Assembly (NCBI GenBank): GCA_033297205.1
Contig: MU859122.1
Span: forward strand, 104,675-168,674
Origin: Pseudoneurospora amorphoporcata
Lineage: Eukaryota > Ascomycota > Sordariomycetes > Sordariales > Sordariaceae
Length of the DNA stretch: 64,000 bases
Direction: 5' to 3'
Both the position numbers and the translations under genes were made by a program. Below the pieces are notes generated by a model. That model was not told where the DNA came from. It did not search any database and saw nothing but the letters and a program-made list of their open reading frames with translations. Each line of letters begins with the position of its first letter. Position 1 is the stretch's first letter. This document shows, one piece after another, positions 46,186 to 56,982 of this stretch.

Positions 46186-46777
46186 AAGAAGAGTCAAGAC
46201 CGTTTTGTTTCGCTGATACTCGTGAGACCGGAAGAGAATTGGAGAGGAAGGAGCGATTCACGATTTGTCCCAGGGGCCGCCTGCCACTCAATTGTACTTG
46301 TTTATGTAATGTACTGCCAGAAAGCGGAAAGATCCAACATAATATCCCACCTGCAGCCTCAACCAAGAGTGGAAGAAGTGCTGAATGAATCTTTCAAACC
46401 CAAACCCACCTCACCACCACTTGCCGTCCCTCAACCCCTATTCAAGAATTCCCATCTGAACTCTTCAGTTGGATGTTGACGAACAAAACATTATAAACTT
46501 CACGACTTTCTAATTCAATTCACCCCTGCCTTACCTTTGGCCCATTCTAGTCTCGTTGACCTCTTACATTTCTTGTCTGGCATGTGCAACGGCTCATAAC
46601 CTGCCCTGGGTTTTCGCTATCGGAGTGCCTCGACCAGGTCCACCCATAGTTGGAGATCCCGCTAGGTCCTCACCTCCTCGAATCTCCGCGTTCCTCGCTA
46701 GATTGAACGCATCGACCACATACTTGTCCCTCCACCCCCGGCCAGGCATTCATAAAGCGGCTCGGTCCCTTTCCCCT
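46186..46777. promoter_or_regulatory. promoter and leader region of the GDPase gene
   Basis: About 0.6 kb of normal composition lies between the right 37-bp repeat and the GDPase start codon. Pyrimidine-rich, CA-rich stretches near 46380-46450 resemble Neurospora promoter and leader sequence. No gene is seen. Confidence 0.5.
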
Positions 46778-48573
46778 ATGAGGCGCACGTCGGTCTCCTT
46801 GCCGACCAAGCACGTAGCTCACGATCCCCACGAGAAGCCCGACCGCTACCGCCGCGACCAGCACAATCAGGAACCGGCAAGCGTCTTCATCAGGATGCAG
46901 AACGCTTGGATGTCGCAGTCGCAGAAGGCGCGCTACCTGAAGACGGGCGCAATCGTGTTTGCCGTCCTCTTCCTCTTCTACCTCTTCTCCCCATCAGGCG
47001 TCGAGATCCCCGGTGGAGGTAAGCATGCATCCTAAGCGATTAGTCTACACGAGTCCGTAATGCTTACAACCTGTCTTTAACCAGGCCTTCAAGACAACAA
47101 CCAAGGTCAAGTACCCTCTGACTCGTCATATGGCACCGACCGATGCACAAGATCCTTCTCCAAGGAGAAGCCCATTGTGCAATATGTTTCCATGATCGAT
47201 GCCGGCAGCACTGGTTCCCGTATCCATGTCTACAAGTTCAACAACTGCGGCCCCGCCCCCGAGCTAGAGGGAGAGGTTCTCTTCAAGATGACCGCCAAGA
47301 TCGAGGGCCAGAGCAGCGGATTGAGTGCGTACAAGGACGATCCTCTGGCCGCCGCCAAGAGTCTGGACCCCCTGATGCAGGCTGCCCTCGAGGTCATCCC
47401 CGACAAGCTCAAGGCCTGCAGTCCCGTCGCCGTCAAGGCCACCGCCGGTTTGCGCCTCATTGGTCCCGAGAAGAGCCAGAAGATCCTCGATGCGGTCCGC
47501 GAGCACCTCGAGAACGAATACCCCTTCCCCGTGGTTTCCAAGGAGGAGAACGGCGTCGCCATGATGGACGGTGCCGACGAGGGTGTCTACGCCTGGATCA
47601 CGGTCAATTACCTCCTCGGCAAGATTGGCGGTCCCGACCACAGCCCTACCGCTGCCGTCTTCGATCTCGGCGGCGGTTCCACCCAGATCGTGTTCGAGCC
47701 CACCTTCGAAGGTCTCTCCGGCGGCGGCATGCCCCAGAAGCTGGCCGACGGCGACCACAAGTACGAGCTCGACTTCGGCGGCCGCAAGTTCGACCTCTAC
47801 CAGCACTCGCATTTGGGCTACGGCCTCATGTCTGCCCGCGACGCCATCTTCGCCACTCTCGTCAACGACCTCTTCGAGCTTAACAAGCAGGACAAGTCGT
47901 GGATGCAGAAGCCCGTCATCAACCCTTGCTTCTCGACCGGCATGACCAAGGCCGTCAAGGTTCCCCTCGGCGACAACCACCCGCTCGGCGCCAGGGTCGA
48001 GCTCAACATGACCGGCCCCTCTACTCCGGCCCCCGCCTTGTGCCGCAGCCTGGCCGAGCGCATCCTCAAGAAGGACGCCGAGTGCAAGCTTGCGCCCTGC
48101 TCCTTCAACGGCGTCCACCAACCGCAGATTGCCAAGACCTTCGCCCGCGAGGACATTTTCCTCCTGTCATACTTCACCGACCGCACCCAGCCGCTCGGCA
48201 TGCCCGAGTCCTTCACCCTTCGTGAGATGCACGACCTGGCCGCCCAGGTGTGCGGCGGCGAGCAGAGCTGGGATATCTTCACCAGCGTCCCCGGTGCGCT
48301 GGAGGAAATCAGCGATAGGCCCGAGCACTGCATGGATCTCAACTTCATGCTTGCGCTCACCCACACCGGTTACGAGATGCCGATTGATCGCGAGGTCAGG
48401 ATTGCGAAGAAGATTAAGGATAACGAGCTTGGCTGGTGCCTTGGTGCTAGGTAAGTTATATCATCTCCGATTCCTCGCCCTCTTTACATAAATGCTAACT
48501 TTCGTTTCTCTACAGCTTGCCTTTGCTCTCCCAGTCCTCTGGCTGGAAGTGCAAGATCAAGGAGATTCACTAA
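46778..48573 (+). CDS. gda1: Golgi guanosine diphosphatase (GDA1/CD39 family)
   Basis: It hydrolyses GDP to GMP in the Golgi lumen, so that GDP-mannose import by antiport can continue for protein and lipid mannosylation. The protein has 554 aa. The exons are 46778-47018, 47085-48450 and 48516-48573, with GTAAGC/CCAG and GTAAGT/ACAG borders and a GCTAAC branch in the second intron. It is a type II membrane protein: a short basic N-terminus, one membrane anchor (about 56-70, GAIVFAVLFLFYLF), then the lumenal domain. The apyrase motifs are in order: DAGSTGSR (119-126), ATAGLR, an EGVYAWITVN block and DLGGGSTQI. A small third exon supplies the C-terminal WKCKIKEIH, with a conserved-looking Cys. 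A long antisense frame here is only a codon-bias shadow. Confidence 0.93.
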
Positions 48574-49182
48574 ATCACTATTTAGCTGGAAGCTTCCGAT
48601 CGACCTGATGATGAACATGTATTTTCTTCTACAACTTCAAAGACTTAAGCCGGACTGCGGCGGACTCTCCCTATTGCTATACTGCTCAATCAATCGACGG
48701 GCAGGCCATTGGTAATACGTGCTTCATAAATCGGCGTTTTACGAACATACCTCGACTAGGGAGGGAGCGTTCTCGTTTCTTATCTATTTGGAAGCGGGAG
48801 CGACAAACGATGGGCTGGGACAACGCAAGGATCGGATGACAGAAAATGGGAAACGCCAACAACGGATGAAAGAAAGATAATCAACTAAACCAACATAATG
48901 AAGGTTGGGACGGGATGACCTTGGGATAAAAAGTCATAGATATAAGAGCCATCTGCCACCGCCTGATGGAATGGTAAGGTGGTCAAGGTAGCTTGTAGCT
49001 TTGTTCTAATTTACATGTAATTTTTGTCTGCACAGCCTGTCTATTGCTGCCACCCATCCAAAGATCTATGTTGTTTGCCCCCTTTCCGGCACCTCTATCC
49101 TCCTATTATGATTAAACATTACCCCTTTTCATGGCTCAAGCAACCTCCGTCATTCACTCCGTCCCCCACCACCTCCCTAACC
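48574..49182. other. convergent 3' intergenic region
   Basis: About 0.6 kb lies between the GDPase stop (+) and the stop of the next gene (-). It should hold both 3' ends. Nothing else is seen. Confidence 0.6.
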
Positions 49183-50631
49183 CTACTGCGGGACAGCAAC
49201 CATCCCCAACACATCCTCAATCACCTCCTCCGGCCCGACCCCTTCCAACATGGCCTCAACAGCGCTTAGCTCGCTGCCCCACTGCATGCTCCTCTCCCGC
49301 TCGGGCGACGCCACAATCTCGATGCGGTGCAGGTAGACCTTCTTAGCCGCCAACCCAACCAGCGCCGGCGTGACGAAATCCAACCCATGCAGCGGCGCCA
49401 GGCTCCTCATCAGCTGCTCAAAATGCTTGGTCGCCTGAGGCGTGACGCCGCCGCTGACGGCCCGGTGCATGCGCAAGAAGGCCACGATGTTCATCTGGTA
49501 GCGGCGGACGTCGATGTCCACGCTGACATCGTGTTGAGCGAGGTGAGCCAGGTGGGCGATTTCAGAGTCGGAGAGGAGGGGTGGTTGCGGTCCCCCTGAG
49601 GTTGGATCGACGGCTGTGAGGTCGTTGCTGTGGAAGGTGAGTTGAGGGGAGAGTGAGGGCCCAGCTGCTCCCGCTCCTAAACCCGATCCGAAACGACCGG
49701 GTCCACCGAGGGCTGAATGGTAGGATTCCTGGATTATCCCGCTGTTGGTCATGCTCCCCATGCCTGTGCCCGTGCCCCTTTTGACGACGCTACTTCCTGA
49801 GTCGATCGAGGCTCGGTCATCGTCGGCTTTGGCGTAGGCGCTGTCGTCGCCGCCGTCGCCGTTGTTGTCATTGTTTCCTAGTCCCATTATCCCCATACGG
49901 CTGGCCCATCCTTCTTCCGCTTGTTCTTCGAGGTAAGCAAAGCCATCTTCCGGATCGTGCCAGTGCGCGAGGTAGAGGAAGTCGTTCAAGTGGTGGGTGA
50001 CTCGTGCCTGTCCGCCGCTTTCTGCGCCGACGACGGCCACGAAGAGCAACTGCTTCGGAGCAGTATGGACACTTGTTCGAGAGAGGAGACGGCGTGTGCG
50101 AAGGAGTTCGAGGGCTTGGATCTGTACGGCGCGCGGGGCGTGGTCGAGGTTTTGGGCGAGGATAACGTTGGCTATTTGCGTTGCGCGTACTTGTTGTTGC
50201 TGCTGTTGTTGGGATGGCGGGTGGGCGGAGGAAGATGAGCCTGGGACATTGTTGTGTTTCGAGAAGTATGATCCGGAGCCGGAGGGTACGGAGCGGTGGG
50301 TGTGGTAGTTGTTATGAGAGTTGTTGGGCTGTGGTGAGCTTGGTGGTGTGACGGGAACCAAGAGTGCTGCTGCGAATTCATCCAGTGTCATCTGCGAGTG
50401 GCACGGGACGATGACGGGCGTGAGGCCAAAGGTCTTGACGGCGGTCAGACATAGCTCTTTCGATAGGTCCTCGACAAAGTCGGGTTCGGTGCTGATCAGA
50501 CAGTGTTCCCGTGCGATGAGGGAGAGGAGGACGGCAAGCTCGAGGTCGCTGAGGCTGTGTATTTTGTCCAGAAGTTCGGCTTGTTGTCGCTCCTTGTTGC
50601 TGTCATCCTCCATTTCCGGTACCGTTGTCAT
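49183..50631 (-). CDS. fungal protein of the Mg-chelatase-like group, no visible P-loop
   Basis: A single exon of 482 codons. The N-terminal 90 residues (DLELAVLLSLIAREHCLISTEP...VEDLSKELCLTAVKTFG) resemble proteins that fungal genome projects label magnesium-chelatase (ChlI)-like, from memory. A Gln/Ser/His-rich linker follows, then a conserved-looking part (ATQIANVILAQNLDHAPRAVQIQALELLRTRR and LLFVAVVGAES). A Gly/Ser/Asp-rich spacer leads to a C-terminal helical segment (about 360-480) with SDSEIAHLAHLAQHDVSVDIDVRRYQMNIVAFLRMHRAV, close to the lid region of AAA+ chelatase subunits. I see no Walker A motif, so ATPase activity is doubtful. Fungi do not make chlorophyll and the role is unknown. 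Confidence 0.7.
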   Translation of the reverse strand: MTTVPEMEDDSNKERQQAELLDKIHSLSDLELAVLLSLIAREHCLISTEPDFVEDLSKELCLTAVKTFGLTPVIVPCHSQMTLDEFAAALLVPVTPPSSPQPNNSHNNYHTHRSVPSGSGSYFSKHNNVPGSSSSAHPPSQQQQQQQVRATQIANVILAQNLDHAPRAVQIQALELLRTRRLLSRTSVHTAPKQLLFVAVVGAESGGQARVTHHLNDFLYLAHWHDPEDGFAYLEEQAEEGWASRMGIMGLGNNDNNGDGGDDSAYAKADDDRASIDSGSSVVKRGTGTGMGSMTNSGIIQESYHSALGGPGRFGSGLGAGAAGPSLSPQLTFHSNDLTAVDPTSGGPQPPLLSDSEIAHLAHLAQHDVSVDIDVRRYQMNIVAFLRMHRAVSGGVTPQATKHFEQLMRSLAPLHGLDFVTPALVGLAAKKVYLHRIEIVASPERERSMQWGSELSAVEAMLEGVGPEEVIEDVLGMVAVPQ

Positions 50632-51623
50632 GTCGGAGCATGAAGATCATGTCCATGGGCGGGACTAGGTATGTCTAGATGATAGTGTAAGAGAAAAAAG
50701 AACTGGATGCGGATATTACGATCCTTCACGCCGGCGCAGTTTCTTGTCACCGGGACTTGTCCATTCTCGGTTGCGACAATTCGAGAAATCGCCTCCCAGC
50801 TTGCTAAGCCGCGCAATCGGGAGGATATTAAGAATCTGTGTGTAATTGTAGTTATTTCTGTGAAGCGCACAAGTACATCAAGAGTCTGACAAAGGTGAAT
50901 GGGAGAAAGATATCAGTCAGTCGCAATGTGCCGATCCCTTCTGCCCCTGGGATTGTTTGAGAAACGGCAGGATGATGGAGATGAACGATCAATGGAGTTC
51001 CATCCATTCAATTCTTGGCGTTGGGCATGCGATGGCATGCGATGGCATGGTGGGCCGCGGGTTCCTTGTTGTGGACAAGACAAGGCACTGTGTTCCAGCT
51101 CGGACCAGGCCAACTTTTGGGCGTCGTCGGATGACTTCCATCATTGGCTCTTCTGTGCCAGTGTGCACTGACTGCCCTGGCTCGAGACCGGACCAGTGCG
51201 TGCCTGCCCGACGGCGCGCCAAAAGTGTGTCGAGGGCGTAGTTAGCGCTGCGACCACCTTCGTCACTGGTTGTATCTGCATTCTGCAGCGTCGCTCCTCC
51301 AACGGGCAGCGCAGCATTCAGTGGCCAGCCCAAGTTCAACAAGTTCCCGCCCCAACGTCGGTCACGTTCACTTGTTATCGAAACCAGCCTCTTGGCCTTG
51401 CTCAGACTGCCGAATCTAGCAGCCTGCCACGACCTACTGACCCAACATTTGTTGCGCCCGCCGTCCTCCTCACTCTTACGACTCCCATCTTTTCTCGATT
51501 ATAATCACCCTGGTGGACTGTTGTTCTCGACGATTGCCCCGAAGCGCCAGCAGCAGCAACTCCATCTCGTCCGGTTTCCACACCTTGTCGACGTCGACGT
51601 TATCTAATTCTATACCGCCCACC
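50632..51623. promoter_or_regulatory. divergent promoter region, Mg-chelatase-like / Rab7
   Basis: About 1 kb lies between divergent starts. It contains CT-rich leader-like sequence just before the Rab7 ATG. Small overlapping frames are not credible as genes. Confidence 0.6.
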
Positions 51624-52529
51624 ATGTCTTCGAGGAAGAAGGTCCTTCTCAAGGTTAGTGCCACCGCGAAACCGGATCATCTAGGCAGAAACAGCTAACT
51701 ATGGTTCCCAATGGTAGGTTATTATCTTGGGCGACAGCGGTGTCGGCAAGACTAGTTTGATGAACCAATATGTACGCCATCCTCGAACCCGTTATCGTCA
51801 AATGCATCCTGATATGCGAAAGAAGACGTGATCTGACCCCCGCTCTTTTGGCGCAAAATAGGTCAACAAGAAGTTCAGTGCCAGCTACAAGGCCACCATC
51901 GGAGCTGATTTCTTGACTCGGGAGGTTCTGGTGGACGACCGCCAGGTGACCATGCAGGTGTGTGCGGGAAATATCCTGGTGTGACCAGCTTGGACGGCCT
52001 GCTAACACGCACTATTCTCGACGGACAGCTTTGGGACACGGCTGGGCAAGAAAGATTCCAGTCGCTGGGCGTCGCTTTCTACCGTGGTGCCGACTGCTGC
52101 GTTCTAGTATACGATGTCAACAACTCCAAGAGCTTCGATGCGCTCGACAGCTGGAGAGACGAGTTCCTTATCCAAGCATCTCCGCGAGACCCGGATAACT
52201 TCCCGTTCGTCGTGCTGGGTAACAAGATCGATATGGAAGAGAGCAAGAGGGTGGTATGTTCTTTGTTTCCTGGTCGTTGTGTTGGAGCTCCATTGTTTAC
52301 TGACATTTTGGCGCAGATTTCGACCAAGAGGGCTATGACCTTCTGTCAATCCAAGGGCAACATCCCGTATTTCGAGACCAGTGCAAAGGAAGCCATCAAC
52401 GTCGAGCAGGCCTTTGAGGTTATCGCCAGAAACGCGCTCATGCAGGAAGAATCGGAGGAGTTCAGCGGAGACTTCCAGGATCCCATCAACATTCACATCG
52501 AGAACGACCGGGACGGATGCGCGTGCTGA
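51624..52529 (+). CDS. ypt-7: Rab7-type small GTPase (Ypt7)
   Basis: The late-endosome and vacuole Rab GTPase that drives homotypic vacuole fusion through the HOPS complex. The protein has 205 aa, the normal Rab7 length. The five exons are 51624-51653, 51718-51771, 51862-51957, 52029-52253 and 52317-52529; the first four coding exons all end in phase 0, and the introns are 63-90 nt. All G motifs are present: GDSGVGKTS (P-loop), ATIGADF (switch I Thr), WDTAGQERF (switch II), NKID and ETSAKE. The C-terminus ends in CAC, the site for double geranylgeranylation. The first exon encodes only ten residues, [10 protein letters not shown]. The start has a strong context (CACCATGTC). Confidence 0.96.
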
Positions 52530-54107
52530 AGCGAAGGAACTCTAATAAGCAATTTCAAGTCCTCCTTTTGGGTTTATGAGGGAGTTTGGTTTTTTTCTTA
52601 CATGTCTTCATTTGTATGATATCACGCTGGGTATGACAGGACTGCGGTTTTGATCTTGGTCTGAAGAGACGGAATGCTAATGACCAGTGAGTTTGGAACA
52701 AGAGGGTCAATGGGCTGCGCAAGAATGAAAGTGAAAGTGAAATGATGGAGAGCAATGATAGAGACGCATTGGTGTAGATGGGAGCATGGACACGGTCATG
52801 GTGTTGGTACGAGAGGCTATTATCTCGACTGCTTTTCCTCTCCGAGTTTCTATAGATGACGATACATCATATCTGGAAATTATGACTTACAGTTTTCCCA
52901 AGTGGACGTCGTTGTGCTCTTCACCCTGTCATCAACATTGGGTAAGAAGTGGCAAGAGGTCGACACTCCAAACCAAAGTTGTACCATGGCATGCCAATTC
53001 CTGATTGAAGATTGCTTGCTGCCTACCGCCAGTGATGCCAGGCAAGAGGACGGGAAGCTTCCATTGATTCTTTGTGACCGTTATCGGCTGTCTGGCGATA
53101 AGCGATGCACGATACCTTTTGCAGCTCGGCAGCGAATGTTTGGAGGTACAGTACTTGCTTGTACAATACTTACAGCACTCGCCTAACAGATGCATCACCT
53201 TTCTTCCCAACTTGCAACGACATCACTTGGCTCTTCAACTTCACCTCTTCCATCTCCTCTTCCGCTTTTCACCAGGATGAAAATTCTCATCGTTGGGCCA
53301 ATGACACAACCGTCACTAACAGTAGCGCAATGGCGCGATGCTTCAGTGGTCGATTATAAGTGGTAGGAAAAGCGACGGACACCTCAACGGCCCGCGGACA
53401 TCTTGTTGACTGAGAATAGCAGCCAGTTTCCACTATTCCCGTCAGGGGCTGGAATTGTTATCACAGCCACAGGGACTCCCATGGCGCTTCCGCAAACTCT
53501 ACTCGACTTTGAGATTTTGCGATTCCACTTCCCCAGAGTGAGAAGCAGCGATAAGCCCACCTTCTGGACTCCCTACCAGGATCAGTATAGTTTATAGGCG
53601 GTGTCGGCTTTGGGAGCGTCGTGGCCCCCAAGGGGGGAGAAGGGTTCCAAAGGGGAACGAAATGTAAACATGCCCCTCTCTTACTCCTTTTAATCCTGTT
53701 TCCCAGTCTTGGCATGTCCCGTTTTGTCGTTCTGACTTCCGCGCTCTGAACGAACTCTGAAGAAGCAGCTGGTTAGCGTTTCTTACAGTATCATTGGTAG
53801 GTTGTCTTCCTGACCCTTTAACATCCCAATAACAATCCATTGTCTTTGCTGTACATAGTTCCTCACCTCAGCTCTCTCTAGCCCCGTGGTCGCAGCAACC
53901 AATGATACCGATAAGGTCCCCTGCGTCCGCTTCGCAACTCCCGACTCTTCTCACTTTCTGCTTCGGGCGGACCCTGTCAATCCTCCTGCAACCTCTCGGC
54001 GTTCTGTTTTCTGGTTCGAGCTTGTCTTAATCTCCCCCAGGGCTGTCCAGTCCTGCTGTTGTTTCAAGCTTCTTTCGGCCGTTTCGCGACACAAAGAACA
54101 CCAGAAA
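52530..54107. other. Rab7 3' region and transporter promoter
   Basis: About 1.6 kb lies between two plus-strand genes. It is made of ordinary sequence with short frames only. CT-rich stretches near 53870-54060 probably belong to the leader of the next gene. Confidence 0.5.
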
Positions 54108-55770
54108 ATGGCGACTGCCCGGTCAGTGTCGCCAGCGGCTGCTGAATTAGTGCCGCCCTCAAACGGAAACTACCATCAACGCCGCAGCTACGAGCCCGAA
54201 CACGACGACGATGCCGAGTCATACAATGCGGTAGACCGCAGCTCACACTCTCCGTCAACAGCAAGTGTCGAACTCGTTGCGCGAGGACGACCATCCCGCT
54301 CTCTCTCCATGTCGACAACAGCGAGTAAGGGGAGCTTTCGCTCCAAGATGCCCCTCTGGGTCACAAACATGGGACGACGGACGCTGGGAATCATATTGCT
54401 TCTGGTTGTGGTATTCCTATGGACGATATCCAACTTTCTCGCCAGCGTAAGTTGCGCAGACCCCTATCCGTACCTCTACCCTCTTTTCATGTGCGAACAT
54501 GCCCGCTGACAGCCAATTGTCGGTCTACGATTCACAGGTCATGTTCGCCGACGGCTCCTATAACAAGCCCTTCTTCCTCCTCTACGTCAACATCTCCATG
54601 TTCGCCTTCGCCCTCATACCCATGGGGATCCGACATGTTATGCAGTATGGGTGGCCGGTGTCGAAGCGACAACTGGCAGAAGCCTGGTACGAAATACGGC
54701 AGGGCAGGTCATACCGAAAGGTGGCCACGGTCGACGACGAAGACGCAATGGCGGGCGAGAGCCTTTTGGTCGACGACACAGGCAGCTTCGAAACCAACGG
54801 CAAGTCTGAGGCGCTCAGCCTGGCCGAGACCTTCTGGCTCAGTCTCGAGTTCAGCATGCTCTGGTTCACGGCAAACTACTTTGCGTCGGCATGTCTCGAG
54901 TACACCAGTGTTGGCAGCGTGACCATCTTGACATCGACGAGCAGCATCTGGACTTTGATATTCTGCGCGCTGGCCGGCGTGGAAGGGTTTACGGTCAGAA
55001 AGCTTCTGGGAGTGCTGGCGTCGCTGGCCGGCGTAGTGCTCATCTCGTCGCTGGACATGAGCGGCGCGAGTGACGAGATGCGAGGAGACTTCCCGGAGAA
55101 ATCGAGGACGGAGATTGCGATTGGCGATGCCATGGCTCTCTTCAGCGCCATTGTGTATGGCGTTTATGTGACGGTTATGAAAAAGAGGGCTGTTGATGAG
55201 GATCGGATGAACATGACGCTGTTCTTTGGGATTGTGGGGGTACTTAATTTGATATTCCTCTGGCCACTGTTCATCATCCTGCACGTCACAGGAATTGAGA
55301 CTGTAAGTTATCCCCGTCGTGTGGCTAGGGATATATGGGGAGAGTTATCGAGCTGTGCGTGGTGCGGGCATACCTTTGCTAACGTCTGCATTTCCTAGTT
55401 CGAACTGCCGCCGAACGGCACAACTTGGGCCATAATCTGGATCAACACCATCTCTTCCTTCTTTAGCGATATCATCTGGGCATACGCCATGCTCCTCACC
55501 ACGCCGCTGGTCGTTACCGTCGGCCTGTCCCTTACGATCCCGCTGTCGCTTATCGGTGAGATGATCCAGTACCACCAATACTCCAGCTGGATCTATTGGA
55601 TCGGAGCTGGCATCGTGGTCTTCTCCTTCGTGTTTGTGAACAACGAGAGCCACGAGGAAGGCGACGGTAATGGAGAGGGCAAAGCGAACGATAAGGAGCA
55701 ACAGACAACAGCTGAGCTGAGGGACGTTGTGGGAGGATTGAGCTCTTCTGACGCAGCTATTGCTGTTTAA
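54108..55770 (+). CDS. DMT-superfamily (EamA/SLC35F-like) membrane transporter
   Basis: A multi-pass transporter of 491 aa. The exons are 54108-54446, 54538-55302 and 55399-55770, joined in phase 0, with GTAAGT donors and CACAG or CCTAG acceptors. The cytosolic N-terminus is about 90 residues long and Ser/Arg-rich. About ten hydrophobic helices follow: TLGIILLLVVVFLWTISNFL, PFFLLYVNISMFAFALIPMG, FSMLWFTANYFASACLEYTS, and later pairs ending in WIYWIGAGIVVFSFVFVNN. The SVGSVTILTSTSSIWTL run is the pseudo-repeat typical of the EamA fold. The closest group I know is yeast YML018C/Thi74 and human SLC35F5, whose substrates are unclear. The tail is acidic. Confidence 0.87.
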
Positions 55771-56982
55771 TAGGTCGAAGATATTTTAAGTGGCTTTTGC
55801 TGCAGAGCGTGGCATGTTTTTGGATATTGCATATAGAGATGCGGGCGTTTTTACTTTCCGGCATGGAATCCTGGCTATTTCTCTTTCCATTCTACCAGCA
55901 TTCAAGGTCTGGTGAGAGCTGGACACACCTCTTACAGTGTCGTATACATATTTCACCTGTCTAGATTCAAGAGTGTCGACATAATCATAATTATGACACG
56001 GGTGTGGTTCTTGTCCCATTAACAAGGCGCATGGTACTGGGTGGTCACCCGAGAGAGCCAAGAAGGGGGGGGCATGGTGCGACTTGACCACGGATCTCCG
56101 GATGAATATATCGCCCATCGGTCAAGCCAAAAAGCCTCCAAGAAGATATGTCAGAAGAGGGTCCCCTTTTTCGAGCAATCTCAAAGAATCATGAGAAAGT
56201 CAGTAACAACGAGCCACTTCTGGCTGTGGATGTTGAAGTGGCGTACATGCGCGCTTTCATTCTTTGCCACCAGCCGTTCCATTTGCTAGCGACGATGGAA
56301 CAGCACAATGGTGACAACAAACATGAAAACACCATAATTCGACGGCATCTGAATAATTTCGAGCCTTTTTCTTGTTTCTGCTCTCAGCCGGCCGAGGCGA
56401 TCATCTTTCTACTTGTGTCAACCGGCCTTTTACGGATTGTTTCCAGTCTCGAGGCGCAGTTCGTGGATACCAGCATTGATCCTATCCTTCCTTCCTTTTC
56501 TCTTTCGCCATCATAGACCGAGAGCTCTTGACACTTCCAAATAGTCGGGTCTTAAATCAACAAGGCCGTCATTGCTCTTTCCTACCTACCATATGACCCT
56601 TTAAGTTCCCTCGGCAGGATGAGTTACAGTTCTGTCCCTTGATGTCATGTATGATCCATCCAAAGAAAAGCCCACGACACTCCCCTTTTCTTTTGGTACC
56701 TATTTGACTCACGGAACTCCAGCATCTATACTTTGTTATTGCATCCTTACTCATCCGATCGGAGGGCCTTCCTGTCCTACTTCCCAGTCGACGGTCTCAG
56801 TCTGTTGTGTATCGTGTCTCTTGTTTTTCCCAGAAGCATGCCTGCACCCCCTCAGTAATACCCTCAAGGCCGCTACTCCAACAATTGCGCCCTTTTTAGC
56901 ATCAACAACCAACCGAACCCCTTATCAGATTGTCACCTGAGAATATCAAGCACCCAAGTGTCCGGCTACAGATACGACCACC
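55771..56982. other. intergenic region before the heme-oxygenase-domain gene
   Basis: About 1.2 kb lies between two plus-strand genes. Only short frames without domains are present. The last 100 bp, with CA-rich sequence and the context CCACCATGG, form the leader of the next gene. Confidence 0.5.

Noticed and set aside
47264..48121. 285-codon frame antisense to the GDPase gene
   Set aside because: Produced by strong GC third-position bias of the real gene on the other strand; no domain.
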